Both the position numbers and the translations under genes were made by a program. Of a DNA stretch of 35,941 bases, positions 1-7,185 are shown in pieces. The stretch is from an uncultured Granulosicoccaceae bacterium (GTDB taxonomy: Bacteria; Pseudomonadota; Gammaproteobacteria; Granulosicoccales; Granulosicoccaceae). The notes under the pieces are model-generated. The model did no database searches. It was not told where the DNA came from and worked only from the letters and a program-made list of their open reading frames with translations. The stretch lies in NCBI GenBank assembly GCA_937958675.1, contig CALGND010000099.1:1-35941 (forward strand), read 5' to 3'. Positions within the stretch are counted from its first letter, which is position 1. Every line of letters starts with the position of its first letter.

Positions 1-767
1 CTTACAGGCAGATACTTCTCAACAGAAAAACCTGCTGATTCAAGTCGATCGAAATAATCTTGCCCATATAGCCTGACATGGTCGATCTGGCCAAATTTTT
101 CGAGCCGTTCAGACTCAGTAAGAACCGCACTGTCTTCCAGCGTCTTGGGATTAGTGAATGAAATTGGCACTTGCACAATTGCAAAACCACCAGGCTTTAG
201 CACACGTTTTATTTCTCGCATAGCGACTAGGTCATCGTCCACATGCTCTAGCACATGGCTACACAAAATGACGTCGAAAGAATCGTCGGGTTTTTGAATG
301 TTTAATATATCCATGCATTCATCGACGTAAGGTCGATACAAATCAACAGTTAATAAATCCACAAACGGGAACTTACGAATCAGAGGAACCATACGAATTT
401 CAGGAGCGACATGCAGCACTTTAAATCGCTTCCCTGAAAACAATTTTGCCTCGTCAGTAAGATAGTGCAATATCAGGCGCGTTCGTTCAACAGATTCACA
501 CCATGGGCAGCGTGCGTTTTCGCGATAGCCGCCACCGACAACAGAGTTTTCTTCTAGCACTGGTGCCGCAACGCCGGTCGGCATAAATGTGCCGAACTCC
601 TTTCCACACAAGTTACACTCAACTCCCTGACCGCTAAATTTAAATGCTCTGTATCGACGCACAAAGCTAAATTTTATGTCACGCAAGAGGGCACGGAGAC
701 GTATCTTAACCGGGGGCAGTGCCGTCACCGGCGCAAAGCTGGCTATGGGGGATTTAAGCGCAACCAT
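1..767 (-). CDS. SAM-dependent methyltransferase, partial (C-terminus outside the window)
   Basis: The frame read from ATG at 767 stays open to the window edge (about 255 codons), so the 3' end is missing. The first ~110 residues carry two CxxC pairs (CNLC and CPWC, the latter followed by ESVERTR), a zinc-ribbon-like head known in a group of class I methyltransferases. The second half has the Methyltransf_11 pattern: a hydrophobic strand with VLHVAPE, then DVILCSHVLEHVDDD, then a KRVLKPGG turn. I infer a cytoplasmic methyltransferase acting on a small molecule, lipid or glycan; the substrate cannot be read. The start is backed by AAGGAG at 778-783, ten bases upstream. A 9-bp perfect inverted repeat lies just upstream (791-813). 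The nearest gene on the same strand starts 600 bp away and is separated by a terminator, so this gene probably has its own promoter. Confidence 0.85.
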   Translation of the reverse strand, partial: MVALKSPIASFAPVTALPPVKIRLRALLRDIKFSFVRRYRAFKFSGQGVECNLCGKEFGTFMPTGVAAPVLEENSVVGGGYRENARCPWCESVERTRLILHYLTDEAKLFSGKRFKVLHVAPEIRMVPLIRKFPFVDLLTVDLYRPYVDECMDILNIQKPDDSFDVILCSHVLEHVDDDLVAMREIKRVLKPGGFAIVQVPISFTNPKTLEDSAVLTESERLEKFGQIDHVRLYGQDYFDRLESAGFSVEKYLPV

Positions 768-790
768 TCAAAAAGATCTCCTTACCAGCT

Positions 791-813
791 GTATACCGAG
801 GCCATCGGTATAC
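791..813 (-). promoter_or_regulatory. Perfect 9-bp inverted repeat upstream of the methyltransferase
   Basis: GTATACCGA (791-799) and TCGGTATAC (805-813) form perfect arms around a 5-base centre, 8 bases upstream of the Shine-Dalgarno of the methyltransferase gene. It could be an operator or a leader hairpin. It has no T-run, so it is not a terminator. Confidence 0.5.
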
Positions 814-1067
814 TGAAATCTACAATGAAAATACTTAAGGTACTCATTGGACTAATTCCATTTTAGTCCGTTTTTCGATTTTTACAAAAATAAACATTGT
901 TAACACGCACTAAAAAGCAAAGTTGATTAACAACTAAACAAAACAAGCTAAAAGCTGATTAATAAAGACACAAGACAAAAAATTGATTGATAAAGATACA
1001 ACTTGGAATTATTGGAAAGGAAAATCTTAAGGCGGTAGGTGGCGCAGAGAGCGCCACCGAAAAATTG

Positions 1068-1095
1068 TAAAACGCATCAGGTACTGATGTTTTTT
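1068..1095 (-). terminator. Probable bidirectional intrinsic terminator
   Basis: CATCAG (1075-1080) and CTGATG (1084-1089) form a 6-bp stem with a GTA loop, flanked by A-rich sequence on the left and TTTTTT on the right. On the minus strand it lies about 80 bases after the stop of the 70-aa gene and would end that transcript. The U-run is better on the plus strand. The GC-rich hairpin at 1038-1058 follows as a second barrier. Confidence 0.5.
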
Positions 1096-1172
1096 AAAGA
1101 ATGCCTGTTACGCAGCTTGGATTCAAACGTTTTCAATCAATCTGCTAGTTCAAGCCTGCTTGTATGTCATCC

Positions 1173-1385
1173 TTAATTAAAGATTGGCTGAGCAGCGTCT
1201 TGCGCTTGTGATTCAGCTTCTTTCTTTTTGAGCAATGCTAGCAATTTAGGATCAGTGGGGTTTTCACTTTTAGCCAGCGGAACGGCATCTTGTGACTTAG
1301 CCAAGTCGTAGTGGCAACCAGCCGCTGAGGCCGTGCCTGCAAATGCGAAAAACGAAAAGCCCAGTAAGACGATGATTTTCTTCAT
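1173..1385 (-). CDS. Small exported protein of unknown function (70 aa)
   Basis: The N-terminus is a clear Sec signal peptide: MKK, a hydrophobic core IIVLLGFSFFAFAG, then TASA with probable cleavage after residue 21. The mature part is about 49 residues, with a single cysteine (C24 in AAGCHYD) and a Lys/Glu/Ala-rich helical stretch near KLLALLKKKEAESQAQ. The start is well supported: GAGGA sits six bases upstream of ATG 1385, and a -35/-10 pair lies at 1418-1446. I recognise no family. The cysteine lies just after the cleavage site but there is no lipobox, so a soluble periplasmic peptide is more likely than a lipoprotein. It is divergent from the ABC cassette, with which it shares a 146-bp promoter region. 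Confidence 0.75.
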   Translation of the reverse strand: MKKIIVLLGFSFFAFAGTASAAGCHYDLAKSQDAVPLAKSENPTDPKLLALLKKKEAESQAQDAAQPIFN

Positions 1386-1417
1386 AGTATCCTCGATTAA
1401 ATAGGTGACGCGCCCTG

Positions 1418-1446
1418 TTTATCGCACACAAACCACACTCTTGCAA
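1418..1446 (-). promoter_or_regulatory. Putative sigma-70 promoter of the 70-aa exported protein gene
   Basis: Read on the minus strand, TTGCAA (1446-1441) is followed by a 17-base spacer and GATAAA (1423-1418). Each box matches the consensus at four of six positions. It would start transcription near 1411, giving a leader of about 26 bases with a good Shine-Dalgarno. Confidence 0.45.
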
Positions 1447-1451
1447 GCCAA

Positions 1452-1484
1452 TGCCCCGAAATGGGGCAGAATCTTCCCATTTCG
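1452..1484. promoter_or_regulatory. Two overlapping, mutually exclusive inverted repeats before the ABC cassette
   Basis: TGCCCC (1452-1457) with GGGGCA (1463-1468) forms one perfect stem around GAAAT. CGAAATGGG (1457-1465) with CCCATTTCG (1476-1484) forms a second perfect 9-bp stem. They share bases and cannot form together. The pair lies 48 bp upstream of the first ATPase gene, and a CATAAT at 1498-1503 may be the -10 box, which would put the repeats over the -35 region. An operator or a leader switch are both possible. Confidence 0.45.
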
Positions 1485-1531
1485 TACGCTTATCAAGCAT
1501 AATACGCGGCAAATTGTCTTAAGCAGCCTGC

Positions 1532-2311
1532 ATGATTCGCGTAGAAAATCTGGTGAAACGCTTTGGCGGGATTGTTGCCGTTAATGACGTTAGCGTCACC
1601 ATCGAAACAGGCTCGATTACCGGGCTCATCGGCCCCAACGGCGCCGGTAAAACCACGTTATTTAATTGTATCGCTGGCGCCTTCCCTCCTAGCGCTGGAT
1701 CGGTATTTCTAGATGATGAAGACATAACCGGCTTACCACCTCATGAATTATTTCATAAGGGCCTACTTCGCACTTTTCAGATAGCTCACGAATTTGGCAG
1801 CCTAACGGTACGGGACAACCTAATGCTGGTCCCCGGTGAGCAGCCTGGCGAAAGCTTATGGACGGCCTGCTTTAAACCACGCAATTTTGTTGAACGAGAA
1901 AAACAATTGCTTGAACGCGCAGACGACATTATCGATTTTTTAAATCTTGCGCATGTAGCGGATGAACTGGCTGGAAATCTTTCTGGCGGCCAGAAAAAAT
2001 TACTCGAACTTGGCCGCACCATGATGGTAGACGCTAAGATCGTGTTTCTAGATGAAGTGGGTGCAGGTGTTAACCGCACCTTACTTAACACCATCGGTGA
2101 CGCCATTGTTAGGCTTAACAGGGAACGCGGCTACACCTTCTGCATGATTGAACACGATATGGCATTTATCAGCAGGCTCTGTGACCCAGTGATTGTGATG
2201 GCTGAGGGAGCTGTGCTTGCACAAGGCAGTGCGGCGGCTGTGCAGCAAGATGAAAAAGTGATTGAAGCCTACTTAGGCGCTGGTCGCAAAAACAGCAGAA
2301 CAAAAACATGA
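1532..2311 (+). CDS. livG: ABC transporter ATP-binding protein, LivG type
   Basis: First ATPase of a branched-chain-amino-acid-type (HAAT family) importer; it drives uptake from the cytoplasmic face together with LivF. The 259 residues show Walker A GPNGAGKTT (34-42), signature LSGGQ (150-154), Walker B IVFLDE (170-175) and the switch histidine in IEHDM (H208). The long insert between Walker A and the signature is typical of LivG rather than LivF. The start at 1532 is the first in-frame ATG; its Shine-Dalgarno is weak. The stop overlaps the next start as ATGA, so translation is coupled. Substrate is not readable: branched-chain amino acids, other amino acids, amides or urea are all handled by this family, and the ATPase-first gene order differs from urt clusters. 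Confidence 0.88.
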   Translation: MIRVENLVKRFGGIVAVNDVSVTIETGSITGLIGPNGAGKTTLFNCIAGAFPPSAGSVFLDDEDITGLPPHELFHKGLLRTFQIAHEFGSLTVRDNLMLVPGEQPGESLWTACFKPRNFVEREKQLLERADDIIDFLNLAHVADELAGNLSGGQKKLLELGRTMMVDAKIVFLDEVGAGVNRTLLNTIGDAIVRLNRERGYTFCMIEHDMAFISRLCDPVIVMAEGAVLAQGSAAAVQQDEKVIEAYLGAGRKNSRTKT

Positions 2312-3012
2312 CTCTGTTAAAAGCCGAAGCCATGATTGCGGGATATGGGAAAACCCGCATCCTGAACGAATGCAGTATTGCCGTTGATCGCGGCGAGATC
2401 GCCGTTATCGTTGGTCCTAATGGCGCTGGCAAGTCAACTGCGATGAAGGCTATCTTTGGCATGCTGCCACTAGAGTCTGGCAGTATCTCACTCGATGACA
2501 AAAACATCGAAAAGCTCAGCCCTCAAGATAGAGTGGCGCAAGGTATGGCATTTGTGCCGCAAACCAGCAATGTGTTTGTTAGCTTAAGCGTTGAAGAAAA
2601 CTTAGAGATGGGTGGCTTCATTCGCGAAGACGATATCAACAATACGCGAGATCAAATCTACTCACTGTTCCCCATCTTGTACGAAAAACGCAAACAAGCT
2701 GCAGGCGAACTCTCTGGCGGGCAGCGACAACAAGTGGCAGTGGGCAGAGCATTAATGACAGAGCCTACATTACTTATGTTGGATGAACCCACCGCGGGTG
2801 TTTCCCCTTTGGTTATGGACGAACTGTTTGATCGCATCATCGAGGTGCGCAATACCGGCATTGCAGTATTAATGGTTGAACAAAATGCCAAGCAGGCTCT
2901 GGAAATTGCCGACACTGGATATGTGCTGGTTAGTGGCGAGAATCGCTTTACCGATACTGGCGAAGCTCTCTTAGCTGATACTGAAGTGCGCAAAACTTTT
3001 CTAGGAGGGTAG
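2308..3012 (+). CDS. livF: ABC transporter ATP-binding protein, LivF type
   Basis: Second ATPase of the same importer, 234 residues, the usual LivF length. It has Walker A GPNGAGKST (36-44), a Q-loop near FVPQTSNVF (82-90), signature LSGGQ (135-139) and Walker B LLMLDEPTAG (155-164), followed by the characteristic VEQNAKQALEIAD, which marks LivF proteins. It starts within the last codons of livG (ATGA overlap). Its 3' end contains AGGAGGG (3003-3009), which serves as the Shine-Dalgarno of the following permease. No missing catalytic residues are seen. Confidence 0.9.
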   Translation: MTLLKAEAMIAGYGKTRILNECSIAVDRGEIAVIVGPNGAGKSTAMKAIFGMLPLESGSISLDDKNIEKLSPQDRVAQGMAFVPQTSNVFVSLSVEENLEMGGFIREDDINNTRDQIYSLFPILYEKRKQAAGELSGGQRQQVAVGRALMTEPTLLMLDEPTAGVSPLVMDELFDRIIEVRNTGIAVLMVEQNAKQALEIADTGYVLVSGENRFTDTGEALLADTEVRKTFLGG

Positions 3013-3016
3013 CAGC

Positions 3017-4033
3017 GTGTCTAACGATATTCTAAATGCGCTAGTTATAATCAGTAACTACATACTGGTTCCCGGCCTTGCTTACGGCTCACAGTTAGCA
3101 CTCGGTGCGTTAGGCATAACATTGGTTTACGCAGTGTTGAGATTTTCTAATTTTGCGCACGGTGATTCAATGGCGTTTGGTGCCATGTTTACCATACTGG
3201 GCACTACGTGGCTGCAATCCAAAGGCATCAGCCTTGGCCCTCTGCCTACCGCTCTACTCGCTTTACCATTAGGCATAATCGCTGCGATTTTGCTTTGTCT
3301 CATTATGGACAAGCTCGTCTACCAACATTACCGGCAGCAAAAAAGCACACCCGTCATGTTTGTTATCGCATCAGTGGGCGTGATGTTCATAACTAACGGC
3401 CTGGTGCGATTTATCATCGGGCCAGGTGATAGAGCATTCTCTGATGGACAGCGTTTTATCATCAAGGCGCGGGAGTTTAAACGCATGTACGGTCTGAGCG
3501 AGGGCTTGTCTATTAAGATGACGCAAGGCCTAACGTTTGTTATCGCGATAATCGCTATGGCATTGTTATTCTGGTTTTTGCAACGTACCAAAACAGGTAA
3601 GTCAATGCGTGCCTATTCTGATAACGAAGATCTCGCCCTACTTTCGGGTATCAACCCACAACGGGTAGTGTTTATCACTTGGGTGATTGTGGGGACGCTG
3701 ATCGCCATCGCCGGAGTGCTGTATGGTTTAGATAAAAGTTTCAAACCCTTCACCTACTTTCAACTATTACTACCCATGTTTGCTGCCGCCATTGTCGGTG
3801 GGATTGGTAACCCCGTAGGTGCAGTACTGGGTGGTTTTATTATTGCGTTTTCTGAAATCGCAGTGACTTACGCTTATCGAAAATTCTTGATCTACCTACT
3901 GCCCGAACAGTACGAACCCGATGGGCTGATGCAACTATTATCAACTGACTATAAGTTTGCTGTCTCATTCATGATACTGGTGGCCGTGCTTATTTGGCGA
4001 CCCACTGGCCTATTACGCGGGAAGTCAATCTAA
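3017..4033 (+). CDS. livH: ABC transporter permease, LivH type
   Basis: An inner-membrane permease of 338 residues, slightly longer than E. coli LivH, with about eight hydrophobic segments. Family landmarks are GALGITLVYAVLRFSNFAHGD near the N-terminus, AYSDNEDLALLSGI in the middle, and the C-terminal AAAIVGGIGNPVGAVLGG loop that contacts the ATPases. It starts at GTG 3017, seven bases after the near-perfect AGGAGGG; no better start exists. Its stop overlaps the next start as TAATG. It should pair with the downstream LivM to form the translocation channel. Confidence 0.87.
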   Translation: MSNDILNALVIISNYILVPGLAYGSQLALGALGITLVYAVLRFSNFAHGDSMAFGAMFTILGTTWLQSKGISLGPLPTALLALPLGIIAAILLCLIMDKLVYQHYRQQKSTPVMFVIASVGVMFITNGLVRFIIGPGDRAFSDGQRFIIKAREFKRMYGLSEGLSIKMTQGLTFVIAIIAMALLFWFLQRTKTGKSMRAYSDNEDLALLSGINPQRVVFITWVIVGTLIAIAGVLYGLDKSFKPFTYFQLLLPMFAAAIVGGIGNPVGAVLGGFIIAFSEIAVTYAYRKFLIYLLPEQYEPDGLMQLLSTDYKFAVSFMILVAVLIWRPTGLLRGKSI

Positions 4034-5394
4034 TGGGCGCTAACCTTAAAACCGTTCTTACGTTTGCCATTATGGCCGCCATGCTCGCAGCCGTTGGCGT
4101 GCTGCAGTCGTGGTCATTAGCGCTAGCGATAACCAATATGTGCCTGGTATCGGCTGTCATGGCTTTAGGCGTTAACATCCAGTGGGGTTACGCTGGTTTA
4201 TTCAACGTCGGTATCATGGGCTTCACAGCACTTGGGGGTGTAGCTGCTGTGCTTGTGTCAGTTAGCCCCGTAGCCGGTGCTTGGCAAGCCGGTGGTGTAG
4301 GTATTCTCTTCTCGTTGGTTTTAGCACTTGCAACCATTGCTGCTATGGTATTCGTCCATAATAAATTACCCAAAAGCCGCGGCCGCTCGTGGTTACTGTT
4401 TCTCATGATTATCGTGGGGCTCATTATCATCCGTTGGCAATATGCACCCTCCGTTCTCGCGATCGAAAAATTTCAACCTGCTCAAACTGGATTTTTAGGC
4501 GGCCTGGGCTTGCCGATCATGTTCTCTTGGTTTGTTGGCGGTGTATTTGCTGCAGGCGCTGCTTGGCTAATCGGCAAAATCGCACTAGGGCTGCGCTCGG
4601 ATTATCTCGCGATCGCAACACTGGGTATATCTGAAATAATCATTGCGGTGATTAAGAACGAAGACTGGCTAACGCGAGGCGTTAAAAACGTATCTGGCCT
4701 TCCTCGCCCGGTACCGTATGAAGTCGATTTGCAGAGCAGCCCGTGGTTTCATGACCTAGTTGAAAAACTCGGTGGCAGTTCGCTACCAAGTGATGCGCTA
4801 GCGAGACAATCAGCGTTGCAGCAAATGGTTATTGAAAGCTCGAGCTTGTTCGTAAAGCTTTGCTACACAGGCTTGTTTGTGGTTGTGCTGTGTTTACTAT
4901 TGTGGCTTGCCCATCGAGCGCAAAAAGCACCTTGGGGTCGCATGATGCGCGGTATTCGCGACAACGAAGATGCCGCCAATGCTATGGGTAAAAATGTCAC
5001 CAAGCGTCACTTACAAGTGTTTGTTTTGGGTTCTGCCGTAGTGGGTATTGCTGGCGCGATGATGACCACACTCGACGGGCAATTTACACCCGGCTCCTAC
5101 CAACCGCTTCGCTACACTTTTTTAGTGTGGGTAATGGTGATTGTTGGTGGCTCGGGCAACAACCTGGGCTCAGTGCTAGGCGCGTTTATAATTTGGTTTT
5201 TCTGGGTAGAAGCCGAACCGCTAGGCCAATGGTTTATCGGCTTTGTCACGTCGGGTATGGCGGCAGACAATGCATTAAGGCTGCACCTGATTGACAGTGC
5301 TGCGCACATGCGCTTAATCTTTATGGGCGTGATTTTGTTATCGGTATTACGCTTTAGCCCACATGGCCTACTGCCCGAGCAGATCAGACGGTAA
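4033..5394 (+). CDS. livM: ABC transporter permease, LivM type (long)
   Basis: Second permease, 453 residues from the ATG at 4033, which overlaps the livH stop as TAATG. An in-frame start at 3994 exists but would lie inside livH and is less likely. Family marks are NIQWGYAGLFNVGIMGF at the N-terminus, GLRSDYLAIATLGISEII, the cytoplasmic IRDNEDAANAMGKN loop and IVGGSGNNLGSVLGA. It is somewhat longer than many LivM proteins; extra length lies between the first helices and in a hydrophilic stretch around DLQSSPWFHDLVEKLGG. It is the last gene of the cassette. No periplasmic binding protein follows: the next gene is convergent. Confidence 0.87.
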   Translation: MGANLKTVLTFAIMAAMLAAVGVLQSWSLALAITNMCLVSAVMALGVNIQWGYAGLFNVGIMGFTALGGVAAVLVSVSPVAGAWQAGGVGILFSLVLALATIAAMVFVHNKLPKSRGRSWLLFLMIIVGLIIIRWQYAPSVLAIEKFQPAQTGFLGGLGLPIMFSWFVGGVFAAGAAWLIGKIALGLRSDYLAIATLGISEIIIAVIKNEDWLTRGVKNVSGLPRPVPYEVDLQSSPWFHDLVEKLGGSSLPSDALARQSALQQMVIESSSLFVKLCYTGLFVVVLCLLLWLAHRAQKAPWGRMMRGIRDNEDAANAMGKNVTKRHLQVFVLGSAVVGIAGAMMTTLDGQFTPGSYQPLRYTFLVWVMVIVGGSGNNLGSVLGAFIIWFFWVEAEPLGQWFIGFVTSGMAADNALRLHLIDSAAHMRLIFMGVILLSVLRFSPHGLLPEQIRR

Positions 5395-5430
5395 GTTATC
5401 TATTGAGTCAGCGAATCAATCAAGCTCTCT

Positions 5431-5482
5431 GTCATCCCCGCGAAGTTTTCGCGAGGATGACAAAGTGCGGGGATGACAAACT
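5431..5482. terminator. Terminator-like hairpin with a duplicated 3' arm between convergent genes
   Basis: GTCATCCCCGCGAA (5431-5444) pairs with 5448-5461 at 13 of 14 positions, loop GTT. A second arm, GCGGGGATGAC (5467-5477), pairs perfectly with 5431-5441, so two alternative hairpins exist. The reason is a 16-bp tandem duplication: 5451-5466 and 5467-5482 agree at 14 of 16 positions. It lies between the end of livM and the end of the 5'-nucleotidase gene, a normal place for a bidirectional terminator or REP-like element, although there is no long T-run. Confidence 0.55.
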
Positions 5483-5483
5483 G

Positions 5484-7076
5484 TTATTGAAACTGGCTAA
5501 TGCGGCCGTCTAGCAGTGGCGTATAAGGCTCTCCACTAGCTAGATAATCCGCCAGAACATCTTCAAGGTTGGGGCCGAAGTCGTATACATTGGTGGTGTC
5601 GCTTGCAAACATCTTATAGCCATCGCCTCCTCCACGCACGTAGTTGTTAGTCACTACTCCGTAAGTGGCAGCAGGGTCCAGTGGCTTCCAATCATCGCCA
5701 TCTTTCATCATGACTTCAGTAATACGCCCTTCGCCAGGGGCAATTGATGCATCCCACTTAAATGTAATGCCTGCTACCTGCGGGAACCGACCTTTAACTT
5801 CTTCTACTTGGCTTACACCATTTTCCAGCGCATCAAGCACGCCAGCACCACTTATTTCAAAAGTAGCCAATGTATTTTGAAACGGTAGCACCGATAACAC
5901 TTCGCCCATTGTCACATCACCTGCATCGATCGATGCTCGAATACCACCTGAATTCATGATGGCCAAATCTATGCCCTGATCAGCAACACGAGCGAGCATT
6001 GCATCTGCTACCAAGTTACCCATTTGGCATTCCTGCACTCGGCAAACGTCACGATTACCCTCAATTACCGCTGCCGTCTTGGCAACTACTTTGTTACGTA
6101 TCTCATCAAGTGGCTTAGCAAGTTCGGATACACGCGCAACAATGGTGGCATCTTCGGCAACCTGCCCATCAATCAGAAGAGGCTCACCTGTGGCGTTGGT
6201 AACTTTGCCATCATCGTCAAACGTGACTGACAACTCGCCCAGGTATTTTCCGTATGCATAGGCTTGCACAACGGCGGTATCACCCACCATCGTTGGATAC
6301 GGCCCTTTTGCTTTCTCGTTAGTGTTTGAAAGCAAGGTATTAGAGTGACCACCAACAATAACATCAACGCCCTTAACCTTCGACGCAACCTCTAAATCAA
6401 CGCCGTAACCCGAATGTGACAGCACTATAATTTTGTTTATGCCACGCTCTGCCAGCGCATCTACTTCAGCTTGTACAGCAGCAACCGGATCACTAAACGT
6501 GATGTTCTTACCAGGACTGGCCAGCTCATTCGTATCTTCTGGGGTCAAACCAATTAAACCGATTTTGAGCCCGTCTTTTTCTATCACGGTAGACTTTTTA
6601 AGCACACCTTCTAGCGTAGGCTCTTTGCTTACATCAGCATTGGACATCAGCACCGGGAAACTAACACTATCCATAAAACCGCGTAGCACGGTTGGCCCAT
6701 CATCAAATTCGTGATTACCAACGGTCATGCCGTCGTACTTAAGGGTGTTCATCATTTCGGCAGCAGTCTTACCTTTGTAGTAGGTATAAAACAATGAGCC
6801 TTGGAATTGATCACCACCATCAACAAGAATGGCACCAGGGTTACGCTTACGCGCATCAGCAACGGCTGTGACCAACCTAGCGTAACCACCAAAGCATTTT
6901 CCTTCAGTGTTGTCTTCAGGAGAGCACGCACTGTCGTACTTACTCACAGGTTCGACACGCGAGTGAAAGTCGTTGGTATGGAGAACCGTAATCGTGGATT
7001 CTGCTTGTACGAGCGGTGCGGTGAGGATACCGCTGAGGCAAATAGGTAAAATAACGGGCAAAGTGGTCAATTTCAT
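5484..7076 (-). CDS. ushA: Secreted 5'-nucleotidase / UshA-family metallophosphoesterase
   Basis: Hydrolyses nucleotides (and possibly UDP-sugars) outside the cytoplasm to release phosphate and nucleosides. The 530 residues start with a Sec signal peptide ending VQA (cleavage near 25/26). The metallophosphoesterase half has TNDFHSR (D36, H38), DGGDQ (D89), GNHEFD (N121, H122), LSHSG (H221) and GGHSNT (H244, N246); GGHSN resembles the animal ecto-5'-nucleotidase form, while E. coli UshA has GGHSQ. The C-terminal nucleotide-binding half shows ECQMGNLVADAM, NSGGIRASIDAGDV and NNYVRGGGDGY. It probably acts in the periplasm. Start ATG 7076 is directly preceded by the 3' arm of a 10-bp hairpin that buries the Shine-Dalgarno. 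The symbol refers to family membership, not proven orthology. Confidence 0.9.
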   Translation of the reverse strand: MKLTTLPVILPICLSGILTAPLVQAESTITVLHTNDFHSRVEPVSKYDSACSPEDNTEGKCFGGYARLVTAVADARKRNPGAILVDGGDQFQGSLFYTYYKGKTAAEMMNTLKYDGMTVGNHEFDDGPTVLRGFMDSVSFPVLMSNADVSKEPTLEGVLKKSTVIEKDGLKIGLIGLTPEDTNELASPGKNITFSDPVAAVQAEVDALAERGINKIIVLSHSGYGVDLEVASKVKGVDVIVGGHSNTLLSNTNEKAKGPYPTMVGDTAVVQAYAYGKYLGELSVTFDDDGKVTNATGEPLLIDGQVAEDATIVARVSELAKPLDEIRNKVVAKTAAVIEGNRDVCRVQECQMGNLVADAMLARVADQGIDLAIMNSGGIRASIDAGDVTMGEVLSVLPFQNTLATFEISGAGVLDALENGVSQVEEVKGRFPQVAGITFKWDASIAPGEGRITEVMMKDGDDWKPLDPAATYGVVTNNYVRGGGDGYKMFASDTTNVYDFGPNLEDVLADYLASGEPYTPLLDGRISQFQ

Positions 7077-7123
7077 GGGAGTCTCTCGTTTAATGCACTA
7101 GGCAAAGAGTACCAGAGACTCCC
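7077..7123 (-). promoter_or_regulatory. Hairpin sequestering the ribosome-binding site of the 5'-nucleotidase gene
   Basis: In the minus-strand mRNA, GGGAGTCTCT (7123-7114) and AGAGACTCCC (7086-7077) are perfectly complementary, separated by 27 bases. The second arm ends on the base before the ATG at 7076, and the Shine-Dalgarno GAGAG (7087-7083) lies almost wholly inside it. The sequence shows the pairing; translational control is an inference. Confidence 0.6.
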
Positions 7124-7135
7124 TTTTGTTACCAA

Positions 7136-7170
7136 CAACGTCTTATCAATAAAGTCTTATCAATACGTTG
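7136..7170. repeat. 12-bp direct repeat nested in a 6-bp inverted repeat
   Basis: GTCTTATCAATA occurs at 7140-7151 and again, identically, at 7154-7165 (period 14). The pair is bracketed by CAACGT (7136-7141) and ACGTTG (7165-7170). It lies 60-95 bp upstream of the 5'-nucleotidase start, a suitable place for a tandem-binding regulator. It does not match the Pho box pattern I know. Confidence 0.55.
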
Positions 7171-7185
7171 CTCACTAAGCAGTAC

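Larger units (their letters stand above)
768..1172. other. 405-bp AT-rich intergenic region
   Basis: No credible coding frame is seen. Besides the inverted repeat at 791-813, it holds a 6-bp hairpin (849-854 with 864-869), a strongly AT-rich stretch from about 880 to 1010, a strong GC-rich hairpin at 1038-1058 (GGTGGCGC with GCGCCACC, loop AGAGA) and the terminator at 1068-1095. Inside the AT-rich part, two 19-bp near-repeats (954-972 and 982-1000, 15 of 19 identical, period 28) share a TGATTRATAAAGAYACA core. I see no RNA gene that I recognise. Confidence 0.5.
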
